Source: Castellaniella sp034674885
GTDB lineage: Bacteria > Pseudomonadota > Gammaproteobacteria > Burkholderiales > Burkholderiaceae_B
NCBI RefSeq assembly: GCF_034674885.1
Contig: NZ_JAUCDS010000002.1
Location: 62,001-126,000, forward strand
Length of the DNA stretch: 64,000 nucleotides
Direction: 5' to 3'
In this document: piece after piece, positions 13,664 to 21,096 of the stretch
Position numbering within the stretch: the stretch's first letter is position 1
Layout: every line of letters begins with the position of its first letter
The notes under the pieces: model-generated
What the model was told of the DNA's origin: nothing
Database searches by the model: none
What the model saw: the letters and a program-made list of their open reading frames with translations, nothing else
Translations under genes and position numbers: made by a program

Positions 13664-13897
13664 ATGAAGCTGACAAACCTATATCCGACCATGGACAAGG
13701 AAGCGCGCGACTCCCTTGCGAAAGCAGCTGGCATCGATCCGGGCTACCTGTGGCAGATCGCTACCAGATGGCGTGGCAAGAAGCCCAGCATCGACGTCAT
13801 TCAACGTCTTGCTGCTGCGGATTCGCGGCTGACTGTTGGTGATTTGGTCGCTGAGTTCACCGCCAGGCCCACCCCCAAGGAGCCCGCCAATGTCTGA
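13664..13897 (+). CDS. Cro-like HTH protein, probably leaderless
   Basis: 77 residues from the ATG at 13664: MKLTNLYPTMDKEARDSLAK, then AAGIDPGYLWQIA and GKKPSIDVIQRLAAA, the Cro/YdaS-type HTH in which the last helix is about residue 45. The -10 of P_R ends at 13657, so transcription should begin at or within a base or two of the ATG. No RBS exists, which indicates a leaderless message. A TTG six bases earlier would be upstream of the expected start of transcription. It would compete with the repressor at the shared operators. Confidence 0.8.
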   Translation: MKLTNLYPTMDKEARDSLAKAAGIDPGYLWQIATRWRGKKPSIDVIQRLAAADSRLTVGDLVAEFTARPTPKEPANV

Positions 13898-14099
13898 CCT
13901 GACTGTCGAAATGAATGAATACGCCTTCCAAGCAGCCGTGCAAGCCGCTGCCAAGCTGGCGGGCGATTCGACCTGCACTCCACAGGAAGCCGCCGCCCAG
14001 GTCGCCGAAGCGGCCTTGGGGGCGGCCCGGGCTCTCGGGGCGGCTACTTCGCGGATTTCTCGACCCGCTCGTTCCGAAGCTCAACGAGACGATCAATGA
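13890..14099 (+). CDS. small phage regulator-like protein after cro
   Basis: 69 residues starting MSDLTVEMNEYAFQAAVQAAA, with AAGGAG before the ATG and an eight-base overlap with cro. Mostly helical and alanine-rich with an Arg-rich end. Position directly after cro suggests a regulatory role, as for YdaT-like genes, but there is no recognised domain. Its last 56 bases are overlapped by a leftward gene. Confidence 0.6.
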   Translation: MSDLTVEMNEYAFQAAVQAAAKLAGDSTCTPQEAAAQVAEAALGAARALGAATSRISRPARSEAQRDDQ

Positions 14100-14238
14100 A
14101 AGCCGCTGCCGTTTCTGCCATCGCGTTGCCGGTGCCTGGAGCTGGCTGCCGTTGTGACATCAGATTTGGCTGGTGCTCAAGAATCTTAAAAAAAATATTC
14201 ATCCCCCAAGCGTATTGGTCGCTGGTCAGTTTTTCCAT
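14044..14238 (-). CDS. small leftward protein inside the rightward early operon
   Basis: 64 residues from the ATG at 14238, with GGGAGGG seven bases upstream: MEKLTSDQYAWGMNIFFKIL and so on, with a C-terminal helix AAAFIDRLVELRNERVEKSAK. The strong RBS and sensible composition argue that it is real although it opposes the early transcript and overlaps the end of the gene after cro. It pairs with a second leftward gene just to its right. Confidence 0.55.
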   Translation of the reverse strand: MEKLTSDQYAWGMNIFFKILEHQPNLMSQRQPAPGTGNAMAETAAAFIDRLVELRNERVEKSAK

Positions 14239-14368
14239 GGTCGGTCCCTCCCGGAACGGTTTGGTTGGTAGCACTCCCAAGCCTAACCGGAAGGGGCCGG
14301 CCTCCCATATCGGCAATGACCCCAAAGACCCGGACAAGATCCCCATCGGCCCAGGAGACGTCATTACG

Positions 14369-14554
14369 TCAGTGAACCGTACAACCAACTGCCGGCCCGT
14401 CCTCTTCACCATCAAACGCCGCTTCCTGAGCCTCTTCGTCCAGGCGCATGAACACCACGCGCAGCAGATCGTCGGACACGTCTTCGCGGTTCGTCACGCG
14501 CTGGCAGATGGCGCGGGCCTGTTCAAGCAGGGATTCGGTTTTGGTCTTTTCCAT
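14369..14554 (-). CDS. small acidic leftward protein
   Basis: 61 residues, MEKTKTESLLEQARAICQRV at the start, then REDVSDDLLRVVFMRLDEEAQEA, acidic and helical. GTGGAACT precedes the ATG. It is the first of two leftward genes between cro and the CII-like gene. The divergent gap to 14614 contains a TTCGG/CCGAA hairpin. Function unknown; both small genes may come from a minor leftward promoter near 14560-14600. Confidence 0.55.
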   Translation of the reverse strand: MEKTKTESLLEQARAICQRVTNREDVSDDLLRVVFMRLDEEAQEAAFDGEEDGPAVGCTVH

Positions 14555-14613
14555 AGTTCCACTGTAGGCCGCTTCGGTTCGCTCCGAAACGCTGAAATTT
14601 AAGGGGTTTCAAG

Positions 14614-15138
14614 GTGACTTGCAGGTACTCAAACACTGACTGGCTGGATGTCCTCTACAACAGCGTGCGGCGCACCTCCGGCGGGGTGGTTGATGCCGCC
14701 CGGTTCCTGACGGAGCGCCGGGGCCGCAGCATCCATCCTGAAAGCCTGCGCGCCAAGCTGCGGGCGCTGAAGGGCGAAGAAATCAGCCTTTCCATGGCCG
14801 ACCTTCTGACCGAATGGATGGAAGAGAAAGAGGGCGGGCGAGCATATGCCCGCGACTGGATGCTGGCCCATGCCGCACAGAACGGTCTGGCGGCCGATGT
14901 CGTTCCTGATAACGAAGCCAGCCCGCAAGACCTGATCAAAGACATCCAGGCCAAGGCCATGCAAATCGGGGCTTTGACCGGCGGTGTGCTGGGCACGACA
15001 GCGGAATCTCTGGCTGACAACATCGTTTCCCCCACTGAACGAGACAAAGTGGTTGCGCTTTTGCGTGAACTGCGGACGCGCACTCACAACCTGGAGCGCG
15101 GCCTTTTGCTGGCTGTCGACAAGGAGGAGGCGCGATGA
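14614..15138 (+). CDS. CII-like phage regulatory protein
   Basis: 174 residues from a GTG start, preceded by AAGGGG. The layout, LYNSVRRTSGGVVDAARFLTERRGRSIHPESLRAKL followed by LSMADLLTEWMEE, matches the phage regulatory protein CII family of P2-type phages (PF06892). In it the HTH occupies the first 65 residues and a helical C-terminal part may oligomerise. It would activate repressor or integrase promoters, or help control replication. First gene of the main rightward early block, coupled to the small membrane protein. Confidence 0.8.
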   Translation: MTCRYSNTDWLDVLYNSVRRTSGGVVDAARFLTERRGRSIHPESLRAKLRALKGEEISLSMADLLTEWMEEKEGGRAYARDWMLAHAAQNGLAADVVPDNEASPQDLIKDIQAKAMQIGALTGGVLGTTAESLADNIVSPTERDKVVALLRELRTRTHNLERGLLLAVDKEEAR

Positions 15139-15224
15139 CTGAACACGACATCATCGTATTCGCGGTCGCCATGATCCTGCCCCTGGTAGTTGTGGCGGTT
15201 GCGATCTGGGTGAGGTTGAAGTGA
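15135..15224 (+). CDS. 29-aa membrane peptide
   Basis: A 29-residue frame that is almost entirely one membrane helix: MTEHDIIVFAVAMILPLVVV, then AVAIWVRLK. GGAGGAGG lies eight bases upstream; the ATG overlaps the CII-like stop by four bases and its stop shares one base with the next ATG (TGATG). The double coupling supports real translation. Role unknown. Confidence 0.65.
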   Translation: MTEHDIIVFAVAMILPLVVVAVAIWVRLK

Positions 15225-15652
15225 TGGAAGCCATTTCCGGAACCCGCCGCGCCATGAAAGAAATGGCCGACGGCACGATTCGTGTCCAGGTGGACATTGA
15301 CCCATCCTGCCGCGCCGCATTCCTGCAGCTTTTCCCGAACATCGATATGCCGGTGGCGCTGGCCCCGCTGCGTGCTGACTTCGAGCGGTCGGGCGCCGTG
15401 CCGCCATCTGGCGAAAAACCCAAGGGCGGTGAGTTGGCGCGGCTGGCTGGCCAGCTTTGCCAGAACCCTGCTTTCCAGGCATTCGTGCCTGAATGCGCAG
15501 ACGGCCTGAGTGTCGAAGAAAACGCGGCGGCCTGGATTCGCAAGGTGTGCGAGGTCTCCAGCCGGGCTGAGCTGGATCATAGCGTCGCGGCCGCCTTCCG
15601 GTTTCATGAGCGCGTCCGCAAACCATTCCTGGCGCGTGAGGCTGCTGTATGA
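15224..15652 (+). CDS. hypothetical phage early protein (142 aa)
   Basis: 142 residues: MEAISGTRRAMKEMADGTIR, then VQVDIDPSCRAAFLQLFPNID, MPVALAPL and a C-terminal half with LDHSVAAAFRFHERVRKPFL. This protein type is frequent in the right early region of phages of Burkholderiales, typically just before a DUF1364 gene, as here. Function unknown. Coupled by overlap to genes on both sides. Confidence 0.75.
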   Translation: MEAISGTRRAMKEMADGTIRVQVDIDPSCRAAFLQLFPNIDMPVALAPLRADFERSGAVPPSGEKPKGGELARLAGQLCQNPAFQAFVPECADGLSVEENAAAWIRKVCEVSSRAELDHSVAAAFRFHERVRKPFLAREAAV

Positions 15653-16128
15653 CCTGGAACAGCACCTTCAAATCCCCGGCCAAGCCGATGCAGCGCAAGA
15701 CGCCGATGAAGACGACCAAGCCGATGGCGCGTAGCTCCATGAAGCACTCAGGCCGGCGCACACACAAGATCGACGGCCACCACGACCAGAAGATGCTGGA
15801 CGCCTGCCGGGGGCAGTCTTGCTATCTGCTGGTTCCGGGCGTATGCCCGCGCATCCCGCAGGATCCGACGGTAGTCGATTGCCACGGCAATTGGGCCGAT
15901 ACGGGCAAAGGCATGGGTCTGAAGGCCGCTGATTGGTTCAGCGTACCCGGCTGCGGGCCTTGCCATTACTGGCTGGACTTCGGCACAACCGCGACCCGCG
16001 ACGAAAAGCGGACTGTGTTTTTCGATGCGCTGGAGCGCTGGGAGCCGGTGCGGGCGGACAAGCTTAACCAAAAAACAAACCCGGCAACTGCGCGAACAGT
16101 TCCGGGCCTTTCAATCGCACAAGCATAA
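15649..16128 (+). CDS. YbcO/DUF1364-family putative nuclease
   Basis: 159 residues. After a basic leader (residues 1-45, many Lys/Arg/Met) comes ACRGQSCYLLVPGVCPR, then VVDCHGNWADTGKGMGLKA and PGCGPCHYWLDFG. This Cys/His arrangement is the DUF1364 (PF07102) pattern of E. coli prophage YbcO and lambda-type Nin proteins, metal-binding putative nucleases of the HNH type acting in recombination. The C-terminal part is helical. A four-base overlap couples it to the gene upstream. Confidence 0.85.
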   Translation: MTWNSTFKSPAKPMQRKTPMKTTKPMARSSMKHSGRRTHKIDGHHDQKMLDACRGQSCYLLVPGVCPRIPQDPTVVDCHGNWADTGKGMGLKAADWFSVPGCGPCHYWLDFGTTATRDEKRTVFFDALERWEPVRADKLNQKTNPATARTVPGLSIAQA

Positions 16129-16137
16129 GGAAGTGCA

Positions 16138-16920
16138 ATGACGAAACAAATAATACACGAGCGCAAGCCCCTGGGCAAGAAAATCCGCTTTGAAGTGTTC
16201 AAGCGTGACGGGTTTAAGTGCCAGTACTGCGGCGCATCGGCGCCGGAGGCGATCCTCGAGGTCGATCACATCAACCCTGTAAGTAAGGGCGGCGGCAACG
16301 ACATGATGAACCTCATCACGTCATGCAAGCCATGCAACGCTGGCAAGACCAATGTCGAGTTATCAGATGACGCCGCCATCCAGAAGCAAAGGGCGATGCT
16401 TGATGAGTTGTCGGAAAGGCGGGAGCAGCTGGAGATGATGCTCGCGTGGCGCGATGGAATGAAGGAGATAGAGCAAGAAACGCTGGATAAAGCGGTCGAT
16501 TATTGGCGAGACATTACGCCGGGCTTTTACCTGAATGAAACAGGCATCAAGCAATTAAAGGCGCTTCTCAGGCGCACCAAGCTGACACACATCCTCGACG
16601 CAATGGACGTTGTGGCAAGTCGGCACTTAGTCACCGATGAAGAAGGCGCATTAACGGCTGAATCAGTGGGCGTGGCGTGGTCAAAGGTCGCCAGTATTGC
16701 GAAGGCCATGAACCTGCCTGAGTCGGGGCGGCAGCTGCTTTATATCCGTGGAATTTGCCGAAATAGATTTTCGTACTGCAACGATACGAAGTGCTTGGCG
16801 CTTCTCAAGCAGGCGCATGACGCTGGAGTCGATATAGACACGCTCACGGCAATAGCGAAAGACGAGCGCAACTGGACTAATTGGCAGGCGGCTATGTACG
16901 CGGCCATTGATGAGGCGTAG
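16138..16920 (+). CDS. HNH endonuclease-domain protein
   Basis: 260 residues, with AAGGAAG before the ATG. Residues 15-65 hold a classical HNH: RFEVFKRDGFKCQYCG, EVDHINPVSKGG, NDMMNLITSCKPCN, giving two CxxC pairs and the DH catalytic pair. The remaining 190 residues are helical without known motif (YWRDITPGFYLNETGIKQL and so on). The gene is AT-richer than its neighbours, a sign of separate acquisition. It sits directly before the replication genes. Confidence 0.85.
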   Translation: MTKQIIHERKPLGKKIRFEVFKRDGFKCQYCGASAPEAILEVDHINPVSKGGGNDMMNLITSCKPCNAGKTNVELSDDAAIQKQRAMLDELSERREQLEMMLAWRDGMKEIEQETLDKAVDYWRDITPGFYLNETGIKQLKALLRRTKLTHILDAMDVVASRHLVTDEEGALTAESVGVAWSKVASIAKAMNLPESGRQLLYIRGICRNRFSYCNDTKCLALLKQAHDAGVDIDTLTAIAKDERNWTNWQAAMYAAIDEA

Positions 16921-16922
16921 TT

Positions 16923-17732
16923 ATGGCTCGAGCAAGGAACATTAAACCCAGTTTCTTCGCCAATGATGATCTTGCGGACATCAGCCCGCTTGGTCGGCTC
17001 CTGTTCATAGGATTATGGACTCTGGCAGATAGGGAGGGGCGTCTAGAGGACCGTCCGCGCCGGATCAAGGCGGAGGCATTGCCATATGACGATTGCGACG
17101 TCGATAGCCTTCTTGGCGACCTGCAAAAGCACGGTTTTATCCTTCGGTATGAGGCGGGCAATGATCGGTTTATTCAGGTAGTGAACTTTGCTAAGCACCA
17201 GAATCCTCATGTCAAAGAATCCGCAAGTTCCATACCTGCATACACAGAGAACCAGACTAGCACTGTGCAAGAACAGTGCAAGGCACAACCTTTACCGGAA
17301 CAAGCCGGGCTGATTCCTGATCCCCCTTCCCTGATTCCTGATTGTGGAAACCAGAGAGAGGACGCGCCTGCTGCGCAGCCGCCTGCGCCCAAGGCCGCCA
17401 GGGCCACGCGACTGCCGACCGACTGGCGGCTGCCGGACACCTGGATGTCCTGGGCTCTGCTGGAGCAACCCAGCTGGACGCCGGATGACGCGCTGCGGGT
17501 GGCCGACTCGTTCCGCGACTACTGGGCGGCGAAGGCCGGCGCCGACGCCAGAAAGGTCGACTGGGAGGCCACCTGGCGCAACTGGGTGCGCCGCGAGAAA
17601 TCGCCCACCAAGGTCCGGGCCCAGCAACCCCAGAACCGCCAGGACCGCTACGCCGCTGACGCCGCGATCATCCGCGACCTGGCGCGCGGGAAAACCGAAA
17701 TCGACATGGGGACAATCGATGCAACTCGCTGA
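16923..17732 (+). CDS. phage replication initiator, O-like
   Basis: 269 residues. The N-terminus (MARARNIKPSFFANDDLADI, then PLGRLLFIGLWTLADREGRLEDRP) is the winged-helix domain of phage replication proteins related to DnaT/lambda O. A Pro/Ala/Gln-rich linker (about 105-155) separates it from a C-terminal domain with LPTDWRLPDTW and VDWEATWRNWVRR. In the linker the DNA carries repeats that resemble an origin. The gene overlaps the P-like helicase-loader gene by 14 bases, the O-P order of lambda. Confidence 0.85.
   Translation: MARARNIKPSFFANDDLADISPLGRLLFIGLWTLADREGRLEDRPRRIKAEALPYDDCDVDSLLGDLQKHGFILRYEAGNDRFIQVVNFAKHQNPHVKESASSIPAYTENQTSTVQEQCKAQPLPEQAGLIPDPPSLIPDCGNQREDAPAAQPPAPKAARATRLPTDWRLPDTWMSWALLEQPSWTPDDALRVADSFRDYWAAKAGADARKVDWEATWRNWVRREKSPTKVRAQQPQNRQDRYAADAAIIRDLARGKTEIDMGTIDATR
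17260..17342 (+). promoter_or_regulatory. candidate phage replication origin inside the O-like gene
   Basis: Two exact copies of CTGATTCCTGAT (17310-17321 and 17331-17342) lie 21 bases apart, two helical turns. Just upstream is an inverted repeat GCACTGT/ACAGTGC (17260-17279). They encode the unstructured linker of the initiator (LIPD twice), as the lambda origin iterons lie in the middle of gene O. Two repeats are few for an origin, so this is tentative. Confidence 0.45.
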
Positions 17733-18390
17733 AATCCAACCGATCCCGGAGACCTGGGCAGCCCGCGTGATCGAACGCCTACACCTGCTGTACGGCTCGA
17801 AATTCATGCAGCAGTGGGATGGCATCGACAAAGCCACGATGGTTCGGGCCTGGGCTGAACAGCTTGCCGGCTTCACTGGTGACGAAGTGTCCGTAGGGCT
17901 GGCTGCATGCGGCAATCGTCCGTTCGCGCCGACCCTGCCTGAGTTCAAGCGGCTGTGTCGTCCCTGGCTGGAGCCCGAGGTGGCGTTTCGGTTGGCTGTC
18001 GCCGGCATGCAAAGCCGCCGCGCCGGAGACATCGGCACCTGGCCGCACCCGGCCGTGTACTGGGCGGCCGTCGAGATCGGCAACCACGACATGCTGAATC
18101 AGTCTTGGCAGACGCTCAAAAGTCGTTGGGAAGCCGCGTACAGCATCCAACTGGCCCGTCAGTCCTGGGATGATGTCCCGGCGCCTGCCGCTGCGCTGCC
18201 GGCTCCCGGCCAGACTGCCGCCACCAAAGAGCAGGCCGACGCCGGGATCAAGGCTATGGCAGCCGCTGCAATCGAAAAGCCGCGCGATCCCAAGGCCTGG
18301 GCCAAGAAAATCCTGGCGAACCCCAAGGGCTACGCATCCATTGCCGTCACGATGACAAAACGTGCGCTGGGCGAGGAAGTGTCCGCATGA
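17719..18390 (+). CDS. phage replication protein P-like (helicase loader)
   Basis: 223 residues from the ATG at 17719, inside the end of the O-like gene. The N-terminal region WAARVIERLHLLYGSKFMQQWDG and MVRAWAEQLAGFTGDEVSVGL, then C...PFAPTLPEFKRLCRP, matches the lambda replication protein P family (PF06992), which brings the host DnaB helicase to O at the origin. The C-terminal third is Ala-rich, with KAWAKKILANPKGY. The longer frame upstream is Arg/Pro-rich shadow of the O-like gene. Confidence 0.85.
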   Translation: MQLAEIQPIPETWAARVIERLHLLYGSKFMQQWDGIDKATMVRAWAEQLAGFTGDEVSVGLAACGNRPFAPTLPEFKRLCRPWLEPEVAFRLAVAGMQSRRAGDIGTWPHPAVYWAAVEIGNHDMLNQSWQTLKSRWEAAYSIQLARQSWDDVPAPAAALPAPGQTAATKEQADAGIKAMAAAAIEKPRDPKAWAKKILANPKGYASIAVTMTKRALGEEVSA

Positions 18391-18632
18391 GCCAGGATCA
18401 CGTCAACTGCATCGACTGCCTGCACTTCGACCTGCGTGCAGCACCAGCTATGGCCAAGCAAGGCTACGGTGTGTGCGGCAAGGATGGCCGATCCGGGCGC
18501 TACGAGAGCGCGACATTCAACCGGACGTGCCGGATGTTTGAGGCGGGGCCGCCCGAGAATTCGCAGAAGCGGCGAGCGTGGTTTGAGGCTGAACAGAAAA
18601 GATTCACTGAAAAAATCATGGGGGCCGCATGA
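18387..18632 (+). CDS. small Cys-rich phage protein
   Basis: 81 residues: MSQDHVNCIDCLHFDLRAAP, then GVCGKDG and FNRTCRMFE, giving CxxC plus two further cysteines that could hold a zinc ion. The C-terminal helix (RAWFEAEQKRFTEKIMG) is charged. Proteins with this C..C..F.L......GYG.C pattern are common after phage replication genes. Coupled by four-base overlaps at both ends. Confidence 0.8.
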   Translation: MSQDHVNCIDCLHFDLRAAPAMAKQGYGVCGKDGRSGRYESATFNRTCRMFEAGPPENSQKRRAWFEAEQKRFTEKIMGAA

Positions 18633-19018
18633 GGCACATAGAAGATGACCACCAAGCCGCTCTCATCCGCTGGGCTGGCCTGCAGTCCAAGGCCATGCCG
18701 GAACTGGCGCTGCTGCTGCACATCCCGAATGGTGGGCGGCGTGGAAAGCGCGAGGCGGGTCGACTCAAGGCTCAGGGCGTGCGCCCAGGTGTGCCCGACC
18801 TGCTGCTGCCGGTGCCGAGAAACGGCCGCCATGGTCTATGGATCGAACTGAAGGCGCCCGAGGACGGTCGGTTGTCGGTCGAGCAGAAACGCTGGCTGGA
18901 AGCCCTGGCCAAGCAGGGCTACGCGGCCTGCGTATGCGCCGGCTGGGAGTCTGCCCGCGACAGGATCCTCGAATACCTGAATCCCACCATTCCGCCAACT
19001 TCACCGGGGTACATCTGA
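18629..19018 (+). CDS. VRR-NUC domain nuclease
   Basis: 129 residues. HIEDDHQAALIRWAGLQ, then LLLHIPNGGRRGKREAGRLKAQGVRPGVPDLLLPVPR, GLWIELKAPEDGRLSVEQKRWL and GYAACVCAGWESA match the VRR-NUC family (PF08774), PD-(D/E)XK nucleases. GVPDLLLP and ELKAP supply the catalytic Asp and Glu-x-Lys. In phages it probably resolves or trims branched DNA. It lies between the small Cys-rich gene and a hypothetical gene, all coupled. Confidence 0.92.
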   Translation: MRHIEDDHQAALIRWAGLQSKAMPELALLLHIPNGGRRGKREAGRLKAQGVRPGVPDLLLPVPRNGRHGLWIELKAPEDGRLSVEQKRWLEALAKQGYAACVCAGWESARDRILEYLNPTIPPTSPGYI

Positions 19019-19374
19019 TGGAAAGCCAAGCAGAAATCCGGCGTCAGACCGAGCGCCGCCTGATCGCGCTGGGCCATGCCGCGAAGTTCGGCGATGCGCT
19101 GTCACGAGGCCGGATGATGGCCGCGCTGTTGGCTGCTGGTTACGCGCCTGGACCTGACGAATCGGATGACGCGCTGTTTCGCCGGTTCTTGGCGGGCACC
19201 GAGCACCACAGGGCCGCGCCCAAACAGATGGCGAAATTCCGGCCACTGGTGACCAAGCCGCATTTGCGCCAGGCGGAGATTGATGCGCAGCCGACACTGA
19301 AGTCGATGCCATGGGATGGGAAGGGCGTGTTCTGGCGCCAGGGCAGCGCCGCATTTGTTGTGAAGGGGGAATGA
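19018..19374 (+). CDS. hypothetical phage protein (118 aa)
   Basis: 118 residues from the ATG at 19018, sharing one base with the VRR-NUC stop. MESQAEIRRQTERRLIALGH, then KFGDALSRGRMMAALLAAGY, then a C-terminal region with AKFRPLVTKPHLR and MPWDGKGVFWRQG. Helical at the N-terminus. No recognised family. Coupled by ATGA to the next gene, so part of the early operon. Confidence 0.65.
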   Translation: MESQAEIRRQTERRLIALGHAAKFGDALSRGRMMAALLAAGYAPGPDESDDALFRRFLAGTEHHRAAPKQMAKFRPLVTKPHLRQAEIDAQPTLKSMPWDGKGVFWRQGSAAFVVKGE

Positions 19375-19979
19375 TGGGCAATCAACAATTCAAGTCGGCA
19401 CAGGACGCGCTGATCTTCGCGTTCCGTTTCTCGGGTCAAGTCTACGAGCGGCCAATGATGAACCGCATGGCTGATGATCCTGTGCGCTACGCCGGCGATC
19501 AAGCACAACTGCACGGCCTTGATGGAGCTGGGCAGGCAGCCATGATCTGGAATCGCGTGGCCGTGCTGTCGGATATGCATCAGTTCGTCCTGTACGCGGC
19601 CTATGGTCCCAGAAAGACGCCATGCGGCTGTGGCCATGCCTGTTGCAGTGGCTGGGCCGTCAATCCGTTCTGGGAGGCATGCATCGTCAAAATCGAAGAG
19701 GCGGCGATTACGAAGGCGCTGGCGGGGTGTCTGACGAATCGCCGGTTGCGTCGCGGGATTGTGAAGGGGCTGTTCGGCGACAAATCCGTCTCGCTACCCG
19801 ATCTGGCCCATCAGTGCGAGGTGGCGGAAAACACGGCGTCGAGCCATCGGCAGCGCATCAAGCATTGGCTGAACGGCACCCGCGAGGACGGTCATACAGC
19901 CGGCATCAGGCCCAGAGCAGAGCGATGCATCGAACAGTTGCTTGCGGATGCCGGGATGCTGGAAATGGCGGAGGCTTGA
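19371..19979 (+). CDS. possible late-gene regulator (Q-position, HTH)
   Basis: 202 residues from ATGATG at 19371. It has a CGCGHACCSGWAVNPFW cluster of four cysteines near residue 85 that could bind zinc, and a C-terminal HTH-like stretch SLPDLAHQCEVAENTASSHRQRIKHWL. It is the last gene of the early block, followed by a terminator and then the late genes, which is where lambda-type phages keep antiterminator Q. That role is inferred from position and the Cys/HTH layout, not from clear similarity. Confidence 0.55.
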   Translation: MMGNQQFKSAQDALIFAFRFSGQVYERPMMNRMADDPVRYAGDQAQLHGLDGAGQAAMIWNRVAVLSDMHQFVLYAAYGPRKTPCGCGHACCSGWAVNPFWEACIVKIEEAAITKALAGCLTNRRLRRGIVKGLFGDKSVSLPDLAHQCEVAENTASSHRQRIKHWLNGTREDGHTAGIRPRAERCIEQLLADAGMLEMAEA

Positions 19980-20020
19980 CAGTTGCGGTTTTTACCCCCA
20001 AAATAGCCTCAATTATGAGA

Positions 20021-20060
20021 TTCCCCGTTTTGCGTCTAGCGAAGCGGGGTTTTCTTTTTG
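20021..20060 (+). terminator. terminator between early and late regions
   Basis: CCCCG...CGGGG with additional inner pairing (TGCG/GCGA region) folds into a hairpin, followed by TTTTCTTTTT. If the gene upstream is a Q-like antiterminator, this is one of the two stops it would need to override. Confidence 0.65.
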
Positions 20061-20070
20061 GAGCCTACGA

Positions 20071-20160
20071 ATGGAATACCTGATCTCTACCGGCCTGATT
20101 GCATTCGCGTTTGGCGTGGCCGCCACGCTGCTGGTCCTGAAGATGCGGGATCGGCTGTAA
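20071..20160 (+). CDS. 29-aa membrane peptide
   Basis: A 29-residue frame, MEYLISTGLIAFAFGVAATL, then LVLKMRDRL, with TTTTTGGAG six to seven bases before the ATG. It is a single membrane helix with a positive C-terminal end. It lies between two terminators, upstream of the terminase genes. Role unknown. The 230 bases after it contain only frames of 14 and 20 codons without good RBSs. Confidence 0.55.
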   Translation: MEYLISTGLIAFAFGVAATLLVLKMRDRL

Positions 20161-20391
20161 TGGACGGCGACTACGAAACCCAGCATGAAGGCTGGAATGG
20201 CTGATTTCCGGCCCCTGTGGGTGCGGCGCAAGGCCTGCGTTGCAGGCCGCCTGGGTTGATCGCCTAGCGATAGATTATGCGGTACTGGCAGGCTGGTCAG
20301 ATTGGATCCTGGGGCCTGCAAACAAAGAGCCCTTGACCTGGTGGCGCCAGGTTGCCGCAACCTTGTCTCCTCCGCAGCCACCGCTGCTTTT

Positions 20392-20432
20392 CGCGCCCCA
20401 CTCGGTGAAAACTGAGTGGGGCGCTTTGTTTT
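20392..20432 (+). terminator. strong terminator upstream of terminase
   Basis: GCGCCCCACTC and GAGTGGGGCGC form an eleven-base-pair stem around a short loop, followed by TTTGTTTT. It ends 11 bases before the terminase small subunit, the place of a terminator overcome by late antitermination. Confidence 0.85.
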
Positions 20433-20442
20433 GGAATTCACA

Positions 20443-21096
20443 ATGGCGCAGAAAAAACCCGCGCCAGACTGGGAACGTATCGAAGCGGATTACCGGGCTG
20501 GCTTGTTGTCCGTCCGGGAAATCGCATCCGCTCAAGGCGTGTCGCACGTCGCCATCGGCAAGCGCGCCAAGCGTGACGGATGGGAGCGAGACCTCAAAGC
20601 GAAGATCAAAGCCAAGGCTGATGCCCTGGTTACCAAAGCAGCGGTTACCAGCGAGGTTACCAGCGAGCAGGCGGTAACTGAGCGGAGCATCGTTGAGGCA
20701 AACGCCCAGGTCATAGCTGAGATCAGGACAACCCATCGCCGCGACATTGCCCGGGCGCGAAGCCTGGCTATGTCGCTACTGGTCGAGCTTGAGGCGCAGA
20801 CAGACAACACGGACATGATCCAGCAGTTGGCCGAGGCCATTGCCGCAAGCGAGGATTCACCAGATGGACTGATGCGGGCATTCCAGCGCGTCATGTCCAC
20901 GTCAGGGCGAATCGACAGCATGAAGAAGCTGGCGGAAGCATTGAAGGTTCTGGTCGGCATGGAGCGCGAAGCCTACGAGGTCGGGACTGATGGAGATCAG
21001 CCTACGAATCCCGAAGCATTCGATTATTCGAGGCTGAGCAAGGAGGCGTTGCGCGAACTGCTCACGGTCGCTCATGAATCTGCCAAAACATCATGA
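20443..21096 (+). CDS. terS: terminase small subunit
   Basis: 217 residues from the ATG at 20443. The N-terminal region WERIEADYRAGLLSVREIASAQGVSHVAIGKRAKRDGWERDL is the HTH of small terminase subunits that binds the packaging site. A long helical middle (about 55-160) supports oligomerisation. The C-terminal end overlaps the large-subunit gene by 23 bases. The small subunit recognises phage DNA and hands it to the large subunit at the start of packaging. Confidence 0.85.
   Translation: MAQKKPAPDWERIEADYRAGLLSVREIASAQGVSHVAIGKRAKRDGWERDLKAKIKAKADALVTKAAVTSEVTSEQAVTERSIVEANAQVIAEIRTTHRRDIARARSLAMSLLVELEAQTDNTDMIQQLAEAIAASEDSPDGLMRAFQRVMSTSGRIDSMKKLAEALKVLVGMEREAYEVGTDGDQPTNPEAFDYSRLSKEALRELLTVAHESAKTS

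Noticed and set aside
20160..20250. Two very short frames (14 and 20 codons) between the two terminators upstream of terminase
   Set aside because: Neither has a clear RBS and the region is a likely site for late-control sequences. Too short to call.
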